Part shown: positions 1 to 7,278 of the stretch, piece by piece | How the letters are laid out: every line of letters begins with the position of its first letter | Numbering within the stretch: position 1 is the stretch's first letter | From: a virus | Length of the DNA: 23,881 bases | Strand: one strand, 5' to 3' | Virus record (IMG/VR): IMGVR_UViG_3300047174_000306 | Span: 1 to 23,881 of that record | The notes under the pieces: generated by a model | What the model was told of the DNA's origin: nothing | Seen by the model: the letters and a program-made list of their open reading frames with translations, nothing else | Database searches by the model: none | Position numbers and translations under genes: made by a program

Positions 1-291
1 ATGACCATTGGCATGAGATGGACCCCGGCACTGGACCACCGGTTAGTGACGTTGCGGCAGGCGGGAATGACCTGGCCGGCTTTGGCGGAGGCCATGGGGC
101 TGGGACGCAATACGGTGATCGAACGCGGCCGCCGGATCGGCGCGCGGAATCTGCCGCGGCGGCGGCCGGTGGTTGAGGCCGAGGCGCTCGACCGGCCGCC
201 GCGGCCGCCGGGGCACCCCGACAGCTGGGGCCTGATTACCGCCGGCACGGTGCTGGAGGGCAGCCCCTACCCTTTTCCGGTTTTCATGTGA
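1..291 (+). CDS. GcrA-like small helix-turn-helix protein
   Basis: A 96-residue basic protein whose N-terminal half (about residues 6-50) reads as a helix-turn-helix of the GcrA/Myb-like kind: a Trp-Thr opening (WTPALD), a first helix, 'AGMTWPALAEAMGL' and a recognition helix 'RNTVIERGRRIGAR'. GcrA proteins are DNA-binding transcription regulators of alphaproteobacteria and phages of this group often carry short relatives. The C-terminal half is Pro/Arg-rich and probably disordered. The first base of the window is the A of the ATG, so an upstream in-frame start cannot be excluded. The stop lies 11 bases before the next start, so the two are probably co-transcribed. The HTH is seen in the sequence; the regulatory role is inferred. 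Confidence 0.6.
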   Translation: MTIGMRWTPALDHRLVTLRQAGMTWPALAEAMGLGRNTVIERGRRIGARNLPRRRPVVEAEALDRPPRPPGHPDSWGLITAGTVLEGSPYPFPVFM

Positions 292-302
292 AGGAACAAA
301 TC

Positions 303-803
303 ATGAATACAACGATGCGGCGCGAAGCCGAGGCGAGCCATGGCGAGGCGGTGCGGATTGACGCGGCGTTCGTGACGTACCGGCTGGAGGAGGCGGGGGC
401 CACGCTGCTGGCGCTGCCGAGCACCGGGTTTTCAACGCGACTGCGCACCAGCAAGCTGGATGTGATGGCCTCCGCAGCGGAGAGCTTCGGACAAGCCGTA
501 TCGAATCGCATCCGGCCGCCGGTACCTTCCGCCTCGCGCATTACGCGCATGGACGAGGCGCTGGGGTGGATTACGCTGATACCGCAGGAGCGCTATGTGA
601 TCCGCAGGATCGTCGGGGCGCGGAGCCTGGTGAGCCCCATTACGGAGCGCCATCTGTTTTCGTGGCGGCGGCTGGGGCAGACGGTGGGGGCGGACCACAA
701 GGCGGTGCAGCGATGGCATGCGCAGGGCATTGACATGCTGGTGGCCGCGATCGGCGCGATGAAACGGATGGAGCGGCGGACCGCCTGGCCGGCCAGTGCG
801 TGA
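303..803 (+). CDS. DUF6362-like phage protein with C-terminal HTH
   Basis: A 166-residue protein. I chose the ATG at 303 over the GTG at 288 because AAGGA at 291-295 sits seven bases upstream of 303. The N-terminal part (about residues 20-45, 'YRLEEAGATLLALPSTGFST') and the middle 'RPPVPSASRITRMDEALGWI' (71-90) match what I remember of DUF6362 proteins of alphaproteobacterial phages. Residues 119-147 ('FSWRRLGQTVGADHKAVQRW') form a helix-turn-helix. Such proteins commonly lie near terminase genes; a regulator or small-terminase-like DNA-recognition role is possible but not shown. It is convergent with the lipoprotein gene, 12 bases away, with no visible terminator between them. Confidence 0.6.
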   Translation: MNTTMRREAEASHGEAVRIDAAFVTYRLEEAGATLLALPSTGFSTRLRTSKLDVMASAAESFGQAVSNRIRPPVPSASRITRMDEALGWITLIPQERYVIRRIVGARSLVSPITERHLFSWRRLGQTVGADHKAVQRWHAQGIDMLVAAIGAMKRMERRTAWPASA

Positions 804-815
804 CGGAGGTTCGGG

Positions 816-1193
816 CTATTGCGAGAGGCTGAGGGACACGGTGTAGCGGCAGCTTGGCGTTATATAGGTACCGTTGATCGTGCTGGACGTCAGCCGTGCG
901 TCGAAGGTGAGGTGATAGGGTTTACGGTCGGCGCCAGGGGTATCCAGGCTGGCCGTGACCTTGCCATCAGGGGCGACCTGGCCGTCCAGGATCAGAACAC
1001 CCTGGCGTGGCGTGAACTGGATGTAGCGGCCGTGGCGGATCAGGGCCGCGCGGCCTGGCGGATCGCAGGTGCCGGAGCTGGGGGTGAGATCGCCGGCGTA
1101 GGTGATCCGCTCCTCACCCGCGCAGGCGGACACAATCAGCAGCGTGATCAAGAGGATAGGGGCGTTTTGGGAAAATAAGTTTGATCTATGCAT
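816..1193 (-). CDS. Small lipoprotein, likely prophage cargo gene
   Basis: The only convincing gene on the minus strand: 125 residues. The ATG at 1193 is preceded on the minus strand by AAGGA (GGCAAGGAAAAAA then ATG), which makes it better than the much longer upstream-open frame. It begins with a short n-region (MHRSNLFSQN), a hydrophobic stretch (APILLITLLIV) and a lipobox VSAC, so Cys24 should be lipidated. Ala25 at +2 is compatible with outer-membrane sorting. The mature part has two further cysteines (in GTCDPP and TPSCRY) that could form a disulfide, and beta-rich segments such as 'QGVLILDGQVAPDGKV'. It resembles small periplasmic proteins I associate with Acetobacteraceae chromosomes, but the function is unknown. 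Its opposite orientation inside a late phage operon and its export signal suggest a moron expressed from the prophage. Confidence 0.75.
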   Translation of the reverse strand: MHRSNLFSQNAPILLITLLIVSACAGEERITYAGDLTPSSGTCDPPGRAALIRHGRYIQFTPRQGVLILDGQVAPDGKVTASLDTPGADRKPYHLTFDARLTSSTINGTYITPSCRYTVSLSLSQ

Positions 1194-1200
1194 TTTTTCC

Positions 1201-1230
1201 TTGCCCGTCCGCCCCAACTTTCGGTATATA
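1201..1230 (+). promoter_or_regulatory. Possible sigma70-type promoter before packaging genes
   Basis: TTGCCC at 1201-1206 and TATATA at 1225-1230 are 18 bases apart in an AT-richer stretch between the divergent lipoprotein and packaging genes. This would give a leader of roughly 65 bases before the TTG start at 1306. TATATA is self-complementary, so it could also serve as a -10 element for the minus-strand lipoprotein gene, although no good minus-strand -35 is visible at 17-18 bases. The call rests on the two hexamers and the divergent layout only. Confidence 0.3.
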
Positions 1231-1305
1231 ACACGCAATGATGGCGGTTTGCGCGCCGCGGCTGAGGCCGCGAGTGCTGGGCGACGACTGCTGGGGAGGC
1301 AGATT

Positions 1306-1542
1306 TTGGCCGATCCGACGTTACCGCTCGATATTCTGATGACGATCATGCGGAGCCGGTTCCGGGAGGGTGACTTCGACGGTGCCGCGGCCATTGCCAA
1401 GGCGGTGGCGCCGTTCGTGCACCCGAAGCCGAGGGAACGGGCGGTGACCGGCAGGATCGACATGTTGAGGGATCATCAGCTTGTCGAACTCTGCCGGGGT
1501 GGCGTGGCGCGAGCGGGCGCTGAGACGGACGATCCGACGTAG
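1306..1542 (+). CDS. Small protein overlapping terminase; small terminase candidate
   Basis: A 78-residue protein starting at TTG 1306; GGGGAGG at 1293-1299 ends six bases upstream, an unusually strong ribosome binding site that fixes the start. The core 'LPLDILMTIMRSRFREGD' followed by 'GAAAIAKAVAPFVHPKP' is the signature of a short family found next to phage terminases: pattern PL-x-x-(M/L)-x-x-x-MR...A-x-x-A-A-P-(F/Y)-x-HP. Its last 62 bases overlap the terminase large-subunit gene in another frame, so translation of the two is coupled. A role as small terminase or terminase-associated DNA-binding protein is inferred from position. It is too short for a full terminase small subunit with oligomerisation domain, so it may be an accessory factor. 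Confidence 0.6.
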   Translation: MADPTLPLDILMTIMRSRFREGDFDGAAAIAKAVAPFVHPKPRERAVTGRIDMLRDHQLVELCRGGVARAGAETDDPT

Positions 1543-2875
1543 CCTGGCGGCCTGGTCACGGCTTATTCTCGAAGAGGTGGACCAGGCGCCAGCAGCGCAT
1601 CATCTGGCCATCATTTCGGCCTTGGAGGCGGTCGCGGAGGGCCGGACCCGCCGGCTGCTGCTGCTGCTGCCGCCTGGCTCGGCGAAGAGCACCTATGCCA
1701 GCGTGCTGTTTCCGGCCTGGTGGATGGCGCGCCATCGCCGCGGGGCGGTGATCGCGGCCAGCCATACGGCAAGCCTGGCGGAGCATTTCGGCCGGCGCGT
1801 GCGCGGATTGCTGACGGACCACAGCGCCAGGCTGGACGTGACATTGCGGGCCGATACGCATGCCGCCGGGCGTTTCGCGACGGCGGCGGGGGGCGAGTAT
1901 TTCGCGATTGGCGTGCGCGGGGCGGTGACCGGCCGGCGCGCGGACCTGGCGTTGATCGACGACCCGATCGCGTCCTTTGCCGATGCGGCAAGCCGGGCCG
2001 CGCGCGACCGTTTATGGGATTGGTTTCGGACCGAACTGGTGACGCGATTGAAGCCGAACGCGGCCATTGTTGTGGCGATGACGCGCTGGCACTGCGATGA
2101 CCTGGCCGGGCGGTTGCTTGAACAGCCGGGTTGGACGGTGCTGCGGCTGCCCGCGCTGGCGGAGGATGACGATCCGCTCGGCCGCGACCCGGGCGATGCG
2201 CTTTGGCCGGGGTGGGAAGACCGGGCGGCGTTGCTGGCCAAACGGGAGACGCTGGGCGAGTCGAGCTTTGCGGCGATGTATCAGCAGGCGCCGCTGCCCG
2301 AGACCGGCACGCTGTTCGATGTGAGCCAGCTGGCGGTGGTGGATACCGCGCCGGCTGGGCCGGCGGTGCGGGGCTGGGACCTGGCGTGCAGCACCAGGGT
2401 GGAAAACGACCCGGACTGGACTGTTGGGGTATTGCTGGCGCGCGATGGGCCGAACCGGTTTGTGATCGATGACGTGAGGCGCGCGCGGGTGGGTCCGGAG
2501 GCGCTGGACGGATTTATTCTGGACGTGGCGCGGCAGGACGGCGCGGAGGTGAGGATCAGCCTGCCCCGTGATCCGGGCCAGGCATCAGGCTATCAGATCA
2601 TGAACCTGGTTGGCGCACTCGCCGGGTATACGGTGCATGCGAGTGCCGAGACCGGATCAAAGCCGGCACGGGCGGGCGGGATCGCATCGCAGGTCGCAGC
2701 GGGGCGGGTGAGATTGCGGCGCGGCCCGTGGAATCGCGATTTTCTGGAGGAGCTCGCCCGGTTTCCGCATGGTCGCAAGGACGACCAGGTGGATGCTCTG
2801 GCGAGGGCTTTCGCGTTGTTGGCGCCGGTGGACAAGCCTGCCCGTTTCGTCCCGCTGCCCATCATGGGCCGGTAA
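1481..2875 (+). CDS. terL: Phage terminase large subunit
   Basis: A 464-residue packaging motor with both expected domains. The ATPase half has Walker A 'LLPPGSAKST' (about 62-71), Walker B 'DLALIDDPI' (about 155-163) and the coupling motif 'VVAMTRWH' (197-204). The nuclease half has 'VRGWDLACS' with Asp300, 'LPRDPGQASG' with Asp364, and 'GRKDDQVDALARAF' with Asp434/Asp435, the three acidic clusters of the RNase H-like nuclease. The start is TTG at 1481 with GAGGGA at 1467-1472, eight bases upstream; a GTG at 1499 is the alternative. It cuts concatemeric DNA and pumps it through the portal encoded next. Walker A has Ala where many relatives have Gly or His (PPGSAKS), still within family variation. 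Confidence 0.95.
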   Translation: MSNSAGVAWRERALRRTIRRSLAAWSRLILEEVDQAPAAHHLAIISALEAVAEGRTRRLLLLLPPGSAKSTYASVLFPAWWMARHRRGAVIAASHTASLAEHFGRRVRGLLTDHSARLDVTLRADTHAAGRFATAAGGEYFAIGVRGAVTGRRADLALIDDPIASFADAASRAARDRLWDWFRTELVTRLKPNAAIVVAMTRWHCDDLAGRLLEQPGWTVLRLPALAEDDDPLGRDPGDALWPGWEDRAALLAKRETLGESSFAAMYQQAPLPETGTLFDVSQLAVVDTAPAGPAVRGWDLACSTRVENDPDWTVGVLLARDGPNRFVIDDVRRARVGPEALDGFILDVARQDGAEVRISLPRDPGQASGYQIMNLVGALAGYTVHASAETGSKPARAGGIASQVAAGRVRLRRGPWNRDFLEELARFPHGRKDDQVDALARAFALLAPVDKPARFVPLPIMGR

Positions 2876-2939
2876 TGCAGGCCGCAAACGTATTTTTGGT
2901 TTTTTTCACAAACGACATGCTTTTTTTCGTGGGGAATAG
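2876..2939 (+). other. AT-rich, T-tract leader before the portal gene
   Basis: A 64-base gap with runs of five, seven and seven T (TATTTTTGGTTTTTTTC and GCTTTTTTTCG) in an otherwise very GC-rich region. It holds only a weak GGCC...GGCC hairpin at its left edge. It could hold a promoter or a U-rich leader that helps ribosomal protein S1 bind, since the portal ribosome site (GGGGAA) is mediocre. No clear -10/-35 pair could be assigned. Confidence 0.3.
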
Positions 2940-4322
2940 ATGTACGCCACGATATGCGAACTCGTGCCCTGGGACCGGGATTTCCCCGACCGCACGCGAC
3001 GGCTGCTGCTGCTGCAGCTCGTACTTCGCGGCGAGTTATACGATTTTCTGCCTTATGCATTCCACGATGAAAAGACCTCCGGCGGAGAGTATATTCCGCT
3101 ACGCAAGCGCCGGCCATCGGTGCGTTACGGCATGCCGCGGGTGGTGGTGGAAGACAGCGTGGCGCTGCTGTTCAGCGAGGGCCATTTTCCGGCGATCGAA
3201 TCATCTGATGGGCGGGTTCGCGACGCAGTGGCGGCGCTGGCCCGCGACACAAGGCTGAATGCCGTGATGATCGATGCGGCGCTGCGGGGCAGCGTTGGCT
3301 CGGTGGCGATCTTGATGCGGGTGTTGCGGGGTCGGGTGTTCCTGGATGTGCTCGATACGGCCTATTTGACGCCGGAATGGGATCCGACGGCGCCGGATAC
3401 GCTGTTGCGGGTGACCGAGCGCACGAAGGTGACGGGTGCTGCGCTGCTGGCGCAGGGTTACGATATCGACGAGGCGGATGGTCAGTTCTGGTTCGTGCGC
3501 GAGTGGGACGCGGAGCAGGAGAACTGGTTCGTGCCTACGAAATTGGGTGAGGCGCAGCCGCGCCTGATCGATGAGGCCAGAAGCATACGCCACGGCCTTG
3601 GGTTTGTGCCAGTGGTTTGGATCAAGAACCTGCCGGGTGGCGACACGGTGGACGGCGCCTGTACGTTCCGGCCGGCGATTGAGACCTCGATCGAGATTGA
3701 TTACCAGTTGAGCCAGGCTGGACGGGGCCTGAAATATAGCAGCGATCCTACCTTGCTGATTCGCGAACCGGCTGGTGTGGAAGGTCCGATGATACGCGGG
3801 GCTGCGAATGCTCTGGTGGTGAGCGAGAAAGGCGATGCGAGGCTGCTGGAAATCGGCGGCACGGCGGCGCAGGCGGTGGTGGATTACGTTCGGGTGTTGC
3901 GCGAATTGGCGCTGGAGAGCGTGCATGGCAACCGCGCCGATGCCAGCCGGCTGACGGTGCCGGCGAGCGGCCGGGCCTTGGAGCTGATGAACCAGGGTTT
4001 GCTCTGGCTGGCCGATAATTTGCGCATCAGCTACGGCGAAGGCGGGCTGCTGCCGCTGGTTCGGATGATGCTGCGTGCCAGCGAGGTGTTTCCGCTGGTG
4101 GTGGGCGGTGCCCCGCTGCCGAGCCTGGATGCACGGGCGCCGCTGAATTTGCGCTGGCCGGATTGGTATCCGCCGGATGCCGCGGACCGGCAAAGCGACG
4201 CGGCCACCATCGTGTCTCTGGTGCAGGCCGGAATGCTGTCGCGCGAGACGGGGCTGCGGGTATTGGCGCCGGATTACGACATTGCTGATGCCGGCGACGA
4301 GCTCGGGCGCATTTCAAGCTGA
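2940..4322 (+). CDS. Phage portal protein
   Basis: A 460-residue protein directly after the terminase and before the scaffold and capsid genes, the normal portal position. Features consistent with an SPP1 gp6-like portal include the N-terminal region 'YIPLRKRRPSVRYGMPRVVV', a polar 'GSVGSVAILMRVLRGRVFLD' segment near residues 117-136, the 'TYRPAIETSIEIDYQLSQ'-like helix ('TFRPAIETSIEIDYQLSQ', about 242-259) and a C-terminal crown-like stretch rich in Ala/Asp. The portal forms the dodecameric ring at one capsid vertex through which DNA is packaged and to which the neck attaches. The start ATG has GGGGAA four bases upstream. The stop is ten bases before the scaffold-like gene. Family assignment is from memory of portal patterns and context. 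Confidence 0.85.
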   Translation: MYATICELVPWDRDFPDRTRRLLLLQLVLRGELYDFLPYAFHDEKTSGGEYIPLRKRRPSVRYGMPRVVVEDSVALLFSEGHFPAIESSDGRVRDAVAALARDTRLNAVMIDAALRGSVGSVAILMRVLRGRVFLDVLDTAYLTPEWDPTAPDTLLRVTERTKVTGAALLAQGYDIDEADGQFWFVREWDAEQENWFVPTKLGEAQPRLIDEARSIRHGLGFVPVVWIKNLPGGDTVDGACTFRPAIETSIEIDYQLSQAGRGLKYSSDPTLLIREPAGVEGPMIRGAANALVVSEKGDARLLEIGGTAAQAVVDYVRVLRELALESVHGNRADASRLTVPASGRALELMNQGLLWLADNLRISYGEGGLLPLVRMMLRASEVFPLVVGGAPLPSLDARAPLNLRWPDWYPPDAADRQSDAATIVSLVQAGMLSRETGLRVLAPDYDIADAGDELGRISS

Positions 4323-4331
4323 GGGGGCAGC

Positions 4332-4736
4332 ATGGCCGAGGACGATACGGGTGACGACGCGGGGCATGAACTGGACGCGTTGCGGGCGCAGAATCAGGCG
4401 CTGGAGACCAGCCTTCGGGAGCTACGCGAGGGCAGCGACAGGCGGATCATCCAGGCTGAGCTTCGTCATGAGGCAACGCGGCGCGGCATGATCGACCTGG
4501 ACGGGCTGAAACTGATCGATAGCGATGCGATCCGCATCGATCCGGATGGAACGGTGCACGGCGTGGCGCCGGCCATGACGAAGCTGCGGCGGGACAAGCC
4601 GTGGCTGTTTGGCGCCGCCAATTCCAGCAGCGTCGCCGGCGTGCCTGAGACCGCACCTTCGCGCACGAAGCTGGCGACGGAAATGACGCTGGCGGAATGG
4701 CGGGCGGCGCGTGCGGCGCTGCTGCGCAGGAGCTGA
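4332..4736 (+). CDS. Scaffold-like protein (gp20-type)
   Basis: A 134-residue acidic protein with GAGGGGG (4321-4327) just before its ATG. Residues about 10-50 are a charged coiled coil ('ELDALRAQNQALETSLRELR'). Then comes 'GMIDLDGLKLIDSDAIRIDP' and 'GTVHGV...LRRDKPWLFG', the recognisable core of phage gp20-type scaffolding/minor structural proteins (LDLDGLKLID...D-x-DGTV...KKDKPYLF). Such proteins guide capsid assembly and leave or are cleaved before packaging. Position between portal and capsid agrees. The C-terminus 'MTLAEWRAARAALLRRS' is basic and may contact the capsid protein. No protease domain is present in it or beside it. Confidence 0.75.
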   Translation: MAEDDTGDDAGHELDALRAQNQALETSLRELREGSDRRIIQAELRHEATRRGMIDLDGLKLIDSDAIRIDPDGTVHGVAPAMTKLRRDKPWLFGAANSSSVAGVPETAPSRTKLATEMTLAEWRAARAALLRRS

Positions 4737-4863
4737 TCGAGCCGCATGGCGCGGCTGGGAGGGGTGCCGAGACGGCGCGCCTTCCTTGATTGGCTTTCGA
4801 CATTTTTGACCACTTCGCGGCTGTGGCGCGGGCCCTGCCGGCTACTTCTTCATGGGGGCGTTC
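4737..4863 (+). other. Leader region of the capsid gene
   Basis: A 127-base stretch between scaffold and capsid genes. It contains a 6-bp hairpin, AGCCGC (4740-4745) / GCGGCT (4751-4756) with a five-base loop, and the palindrome GGCGCGCC near 4775. A 42-codon frame (4746-4874) exists but lacks a ribosome site. No convincing promoter was found. The hairpin could protect the capsid transcript from decay, which is an inference. Confidence 0.3.
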
Positions 4864-6192
4864 ATGGGTATTGACAGTTTTCCGCTCGCGCTGCAGCCGA
4901 TCATCCAGCAGGGGTTTCTGGAGCGCGAGTTCCAGCAGGCGCTGCGCTCCCGGCTGGGCTACCGGGCCTGTGCGGATCGGGAGGAGTTCGCGGTTGGCAT
5001 TGGCGAGACGCTGACGAAAACCCGGGCCGGATTACGTCCGGCCGTGACGACACCGCTCGCCGGGGCGCAAAATACCAATCTGGATAACGGGCTGACGGCC
5101 GGGACCTGGGGTGTCGAGCAATACACCATTACGCTGAACAACTACGCTTCCACCATGGATCTGAACATGGTGACGAGCCGGGTCGGGATTGCGAGCCAGT
5201 TCCTGCAGAACGCCTATGCCAATGGCGAGCAGGCGGCGCGCAGCCTGGACGACCTGGCGCGGAATGCGTTATTCGGGCCATATTTCGGCGGCAATACGCG
5301 GGTGCGGGTAACGCTTGGGTCCGCCGGGCCCGCGGTGAGCGTGGATGATATCCGCGGATTCCAGAATGCCTTCGTCTATGGCGTGCAGCAGCCGGTTTCG
5401 ACAACCAACCCGCTGACGGTGACGATCGGTTCCAATGTGTATACCCTGATCGGGACCTCCGCCGATAGCACCAATGTTTCGACCACGCCGGGCGGCATTT
5501 CGGGGATTTTGACGCTGTCCGGGAACGTGACGGTGAGCGATGGTACGGCGAATAACACGGTGCAGGCGGCCACCGCATCTTTGATCCTGCGGCCGAATGG
5601 GCGCACGAATACCAGCCAGATCATCAGCACTGACACCTTGGCCATGAGCAATATTCTGGATGCCGTGGCGAATCTGCGGCTGAATGCGGTGCCCGATATC
5701 GAGGGGTCGTATAATTGCTACCTTGATCCGATCAGCGCGCGGCAGTTATTCGCTGATCAGGATTTCCAGCGCCTGTTCATCGGTTTGACGTCGGCCAACG
5801 AGGTGTTCAAGCCGGGCCAGGGTGTGGTGAATGAGTTCCTGGGCCTGCGGTTCGTGCTGACCAACGAGGCGTTTGTGCAAGCCTCCACCTCCGTGCCTGG
5901 GGCGATGATCCGGCGGCCGATCGTGGTTGGGCAAGGCGCGCTGATCGAAGGCGACTTCGCGGGCATGGCGGCGGAGGACGTGGCGCCGGCGGATTCGATC
6001 ATCTCCATGGTGGATAATGTCTGCATGGTGACGCGGGAGCCGATCGACCGGCTGCAGCAGATCATCGCGCAATCCTGGTATTGGATCGGCGGGTTCTGCG
6101 CGCCTTCCGATACCACCACGACGAACCTGACGGTGGCGACGGCAACCAACGCCAGTTTCAAGCGCGCCGTGATGATCGAGCATATCGGGTAA
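4864..6192 (+). CDS. Major capsid protein
   Basis: A 442-residue protein in the capsid position after the scaffold. The N-terminus 'MGIDSFPLALQPIIQQGFLE' and the segments 'LRPAVTTPLAGAQNTNLDNG', 'EQYTITLNNYASTMDLNMV' and 'ANGEQAARSLDDLARNALF' look like the N-arm and spine helix of an HK97-fold coat. The late part 'NCYLDPISARQLFADQDFQR' and 'GQGVVNEFLGLRFVLTNEAF' fits the A-domain of P22/T7-like capsid proteins. Residues about 175-252 are a Thr/Ser/Val-rich beta insert that may be an Ig-like or I-domain decoration. I chose ATG 4864; ATG 4852 (four more residues) is possible, and neither has a strong Shine-Dalgarno. It forms the icosahedral shell. Confidence 0.8.
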   Translation: MGIDSFPLALQPIIQQGFLEREFQQALRSRLGYRACADREEFAVGIGETLTKTRAGLRPAVTTPLAGAQNTNLDNGLTAGTWGVEQYTITLNNYASTMDLNMVTSRVGIASQFLQNAYANGEQAARSLDDLARNALFGPYFGGNTRVRVTLGSAGPAVSVDDIRGFQNAFVYGVQQPVSTTNPLTVTIGSNVYTLIGTSADSTNVSTTPGGISGILTLSGNVTVSDGTANNTVQAATASLILRPNGRTNTSQIISTDTLAMSNILDAVANLRLNAVPDIEGSYNCYLDPISARQLFADQDFQRLFIGLTSANEVFKPGQGVVNEFLGLRFVLTNEAFVQASTSVPGAMIRRPIVVGQGALIEGDFAGMAAEDVAPADSIISMVDNVCMVTREPIDRLQQIIAQSWYWIGGFCAPSDTTTTNLTVATATNASFKRAVMIEHIG

Positions 6193-6238
6193 TGCCCGGG
6201 CCGGCGAGGCCTGCTTTAGCCCCTGGCGCGGAGTTGCG

Positions 6239-6613
6239 ATGTTCACCGATCAGCAGAAGACCGATATCCGGCGGTTTTGCGGCTATCCTGCTTATGGCGC
6301 GGGCGCCGCGGGCAATATGGGCTGGCGGTTCTTTACCGCCTATGGCGCGCTGGAATACCGGATGAACAATCTGTCGCCCAACGAAATGGCGGTGGTTGCG
6401 ACATATCTGGCGACGCTGAACCAGCTGGAGCAGGCGGTGCCGGGTGCGAGCGAGAACCTCGATAGCGATGCCGCCGCGTCGTGGCGGCATAACAGCAACG
6501 AGGTTGCCGACCGGCTGCGGCTGTTAGATAGCTGGCGGCGTCGCCTGTGCGCGTTCATGGGCGTGCCGCCTGGAGAGGGGCTGGGCCAGGGCGGCCTGAG
6601 CCTGGTGGTATAA
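6239..6613 (+). CDS. Head-tail adaptor candidate
   Basis: A 124-residue mostly helical protein starting at ATG 6239 with GCGGAG five bases upstream. Recognisable pieces are the opening 'MFTDQQKTDIRRFCGYPAYG', 'TAYGALEYRMNNLSPNEMAV' and a long amphipathic helix ending 'LRLLDSWRRRLCAFMGV'. I do not recognise a named family with certainty. Its place directly after the capsid gene and its all-helical nature fit the adaptor (connector) ring that docks under the portal in tailed phages. Its last base overlaps the first base of the next start (TAATG), so translation is coupled with the next neck protein. Confidence 0.5.
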   Translation: MFTDQQKTDIRRFCGYPAYGAGAAGNMGWRFFTAYGALEYRMNNLSPNEMAVVATYLATLNQLEQAVPGASENLDSDAAASWRHNSNEVADRLRLLDSWRRRLCAFMGVPPGEGLGQGGLSLVV

Positions 6614-7251
6614 TGGACGGGCCGGCGCTTCAGAACCTGATCAGCAAGGGCTGGGGGGTTGCAGCACGGCGCCTGGGAACGCCATTCGTGGTGCTGCGGC
6701 CGCAAGGGATTTCCAATCCGCTGGCGACGTTGAACCGGATCATCAAGCTCAATGCGGTGTTCAACGCCGAGGATGAGAGCTTTCGCCGCGTGGCCGGCTA
6801 CGGGGACGCGGTTTGGTGGGGGGTGTTCGATTCGCTCTACACCCGGCCCGGCGATTACATGTCGGGCTTTGATCAATGCGCCAACGCGGTGGTGTATTTC
6901 ATTTCGGCGCAGCGGCCGCTGCTGCCCGCGCAATGCGTGAAGACCAATCGCGTGGTGAATGTGCTGCGGCCCCCTGCCCCGGCTTCGGGCGGGTATGGCG
7001 GCATGGTGCTCGAGACCGCCGTGCCCGTGATCGATGGATGGCCGGCGAGTATTCTGACGCAGGTCGCACGGGTTTCGGGCGTGCTGCCGGAATCGCGGTT
7101 CGGCAACTGGACGCTGCTGCTGCCGCAATTGCCCGCCGCGATACTGGTCGGTGATATCGTGACGGACGATACGGGACGCACATTTCTGGTCGCCTCGGCC
7201 GAGCAGAGCGATTTGGGCTGGCGCATGACGATCAAGCAGGTCGCCGGATAG
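6613..7251 (+). CDS. Neck (head-closure) protein candidate
   Basis: A 212-residue protein starting at the ATG that overlaps the previous stop (TAATG). The longer in-frame GTG start inside the previous gene is less likely. It has mixed alpha/beta character: 'ATLNRIIKLNAVFNAEDESF', then 'RPGDYMSGFDQCANAVVYF' and 'QRPLLPAQCVKTNRVVNVLR', and ends in a beta-rich part 'GDIVTDDTGRTFLVASAEQS'. The pattern GDY...YFI-x-AQxPLLP-x-x-CV-x-x-NR-x-V resembles proteins I associate with head-closure or neck positions of alphaproteobacterial prophages. The assignment rests mainly on gene order between adaptor and tail terminator. Confidence 0.5.
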   Translation: MDGPALQNLISKGWGVAARRLGTPFVVLRPQGISNPLATLNRIIKLNAVFNAEDESFRRVAGYGDAVWWGVFDSLYTRPGDYMSGFDQCANAVVYFISAQRPLLPAQCVKTNRVVNVLRPPAPASGGYGGMVLETAVPVIDGWPASILTQVARVSGVLPESRFGNWTLLLPQLPAAILVGDIVTDDTGRTFLVASAEQSDLGWRMTIKQVAG

Positions 7252-7278
7252 CGGACGTCCTGGGCATGGGAGGCGATG

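Noticed and set aside
1238-1341. 33-codon ATG ATG frame before the small terminase candidate
   Set aside because: Arg/Trp-rich random-looking peptide without a ribosome site; the overlapping frame from TTG 1306 has the strong site and family pattern.
1194-1463. N-terminal extension of the minus-strand lipoprotein frame
   Set aside because: It would place the signal peptide internally and run through the packaging gene; the ATG at 1193 has its own AAGGA site.
3201-4193. 330-codon minus-strand frame opposite the portal gene
   Set aside because: His/Arg/Gln-rich composition typical of an antisense shadow in high-GC DNA; the plus frame encodes a coherent portal.
4746-4874. 42-codon frame between scaffold and capsid genes
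   Set aside because: No ribosome binding site, overlaps the capsid start and has no family-like pattern.
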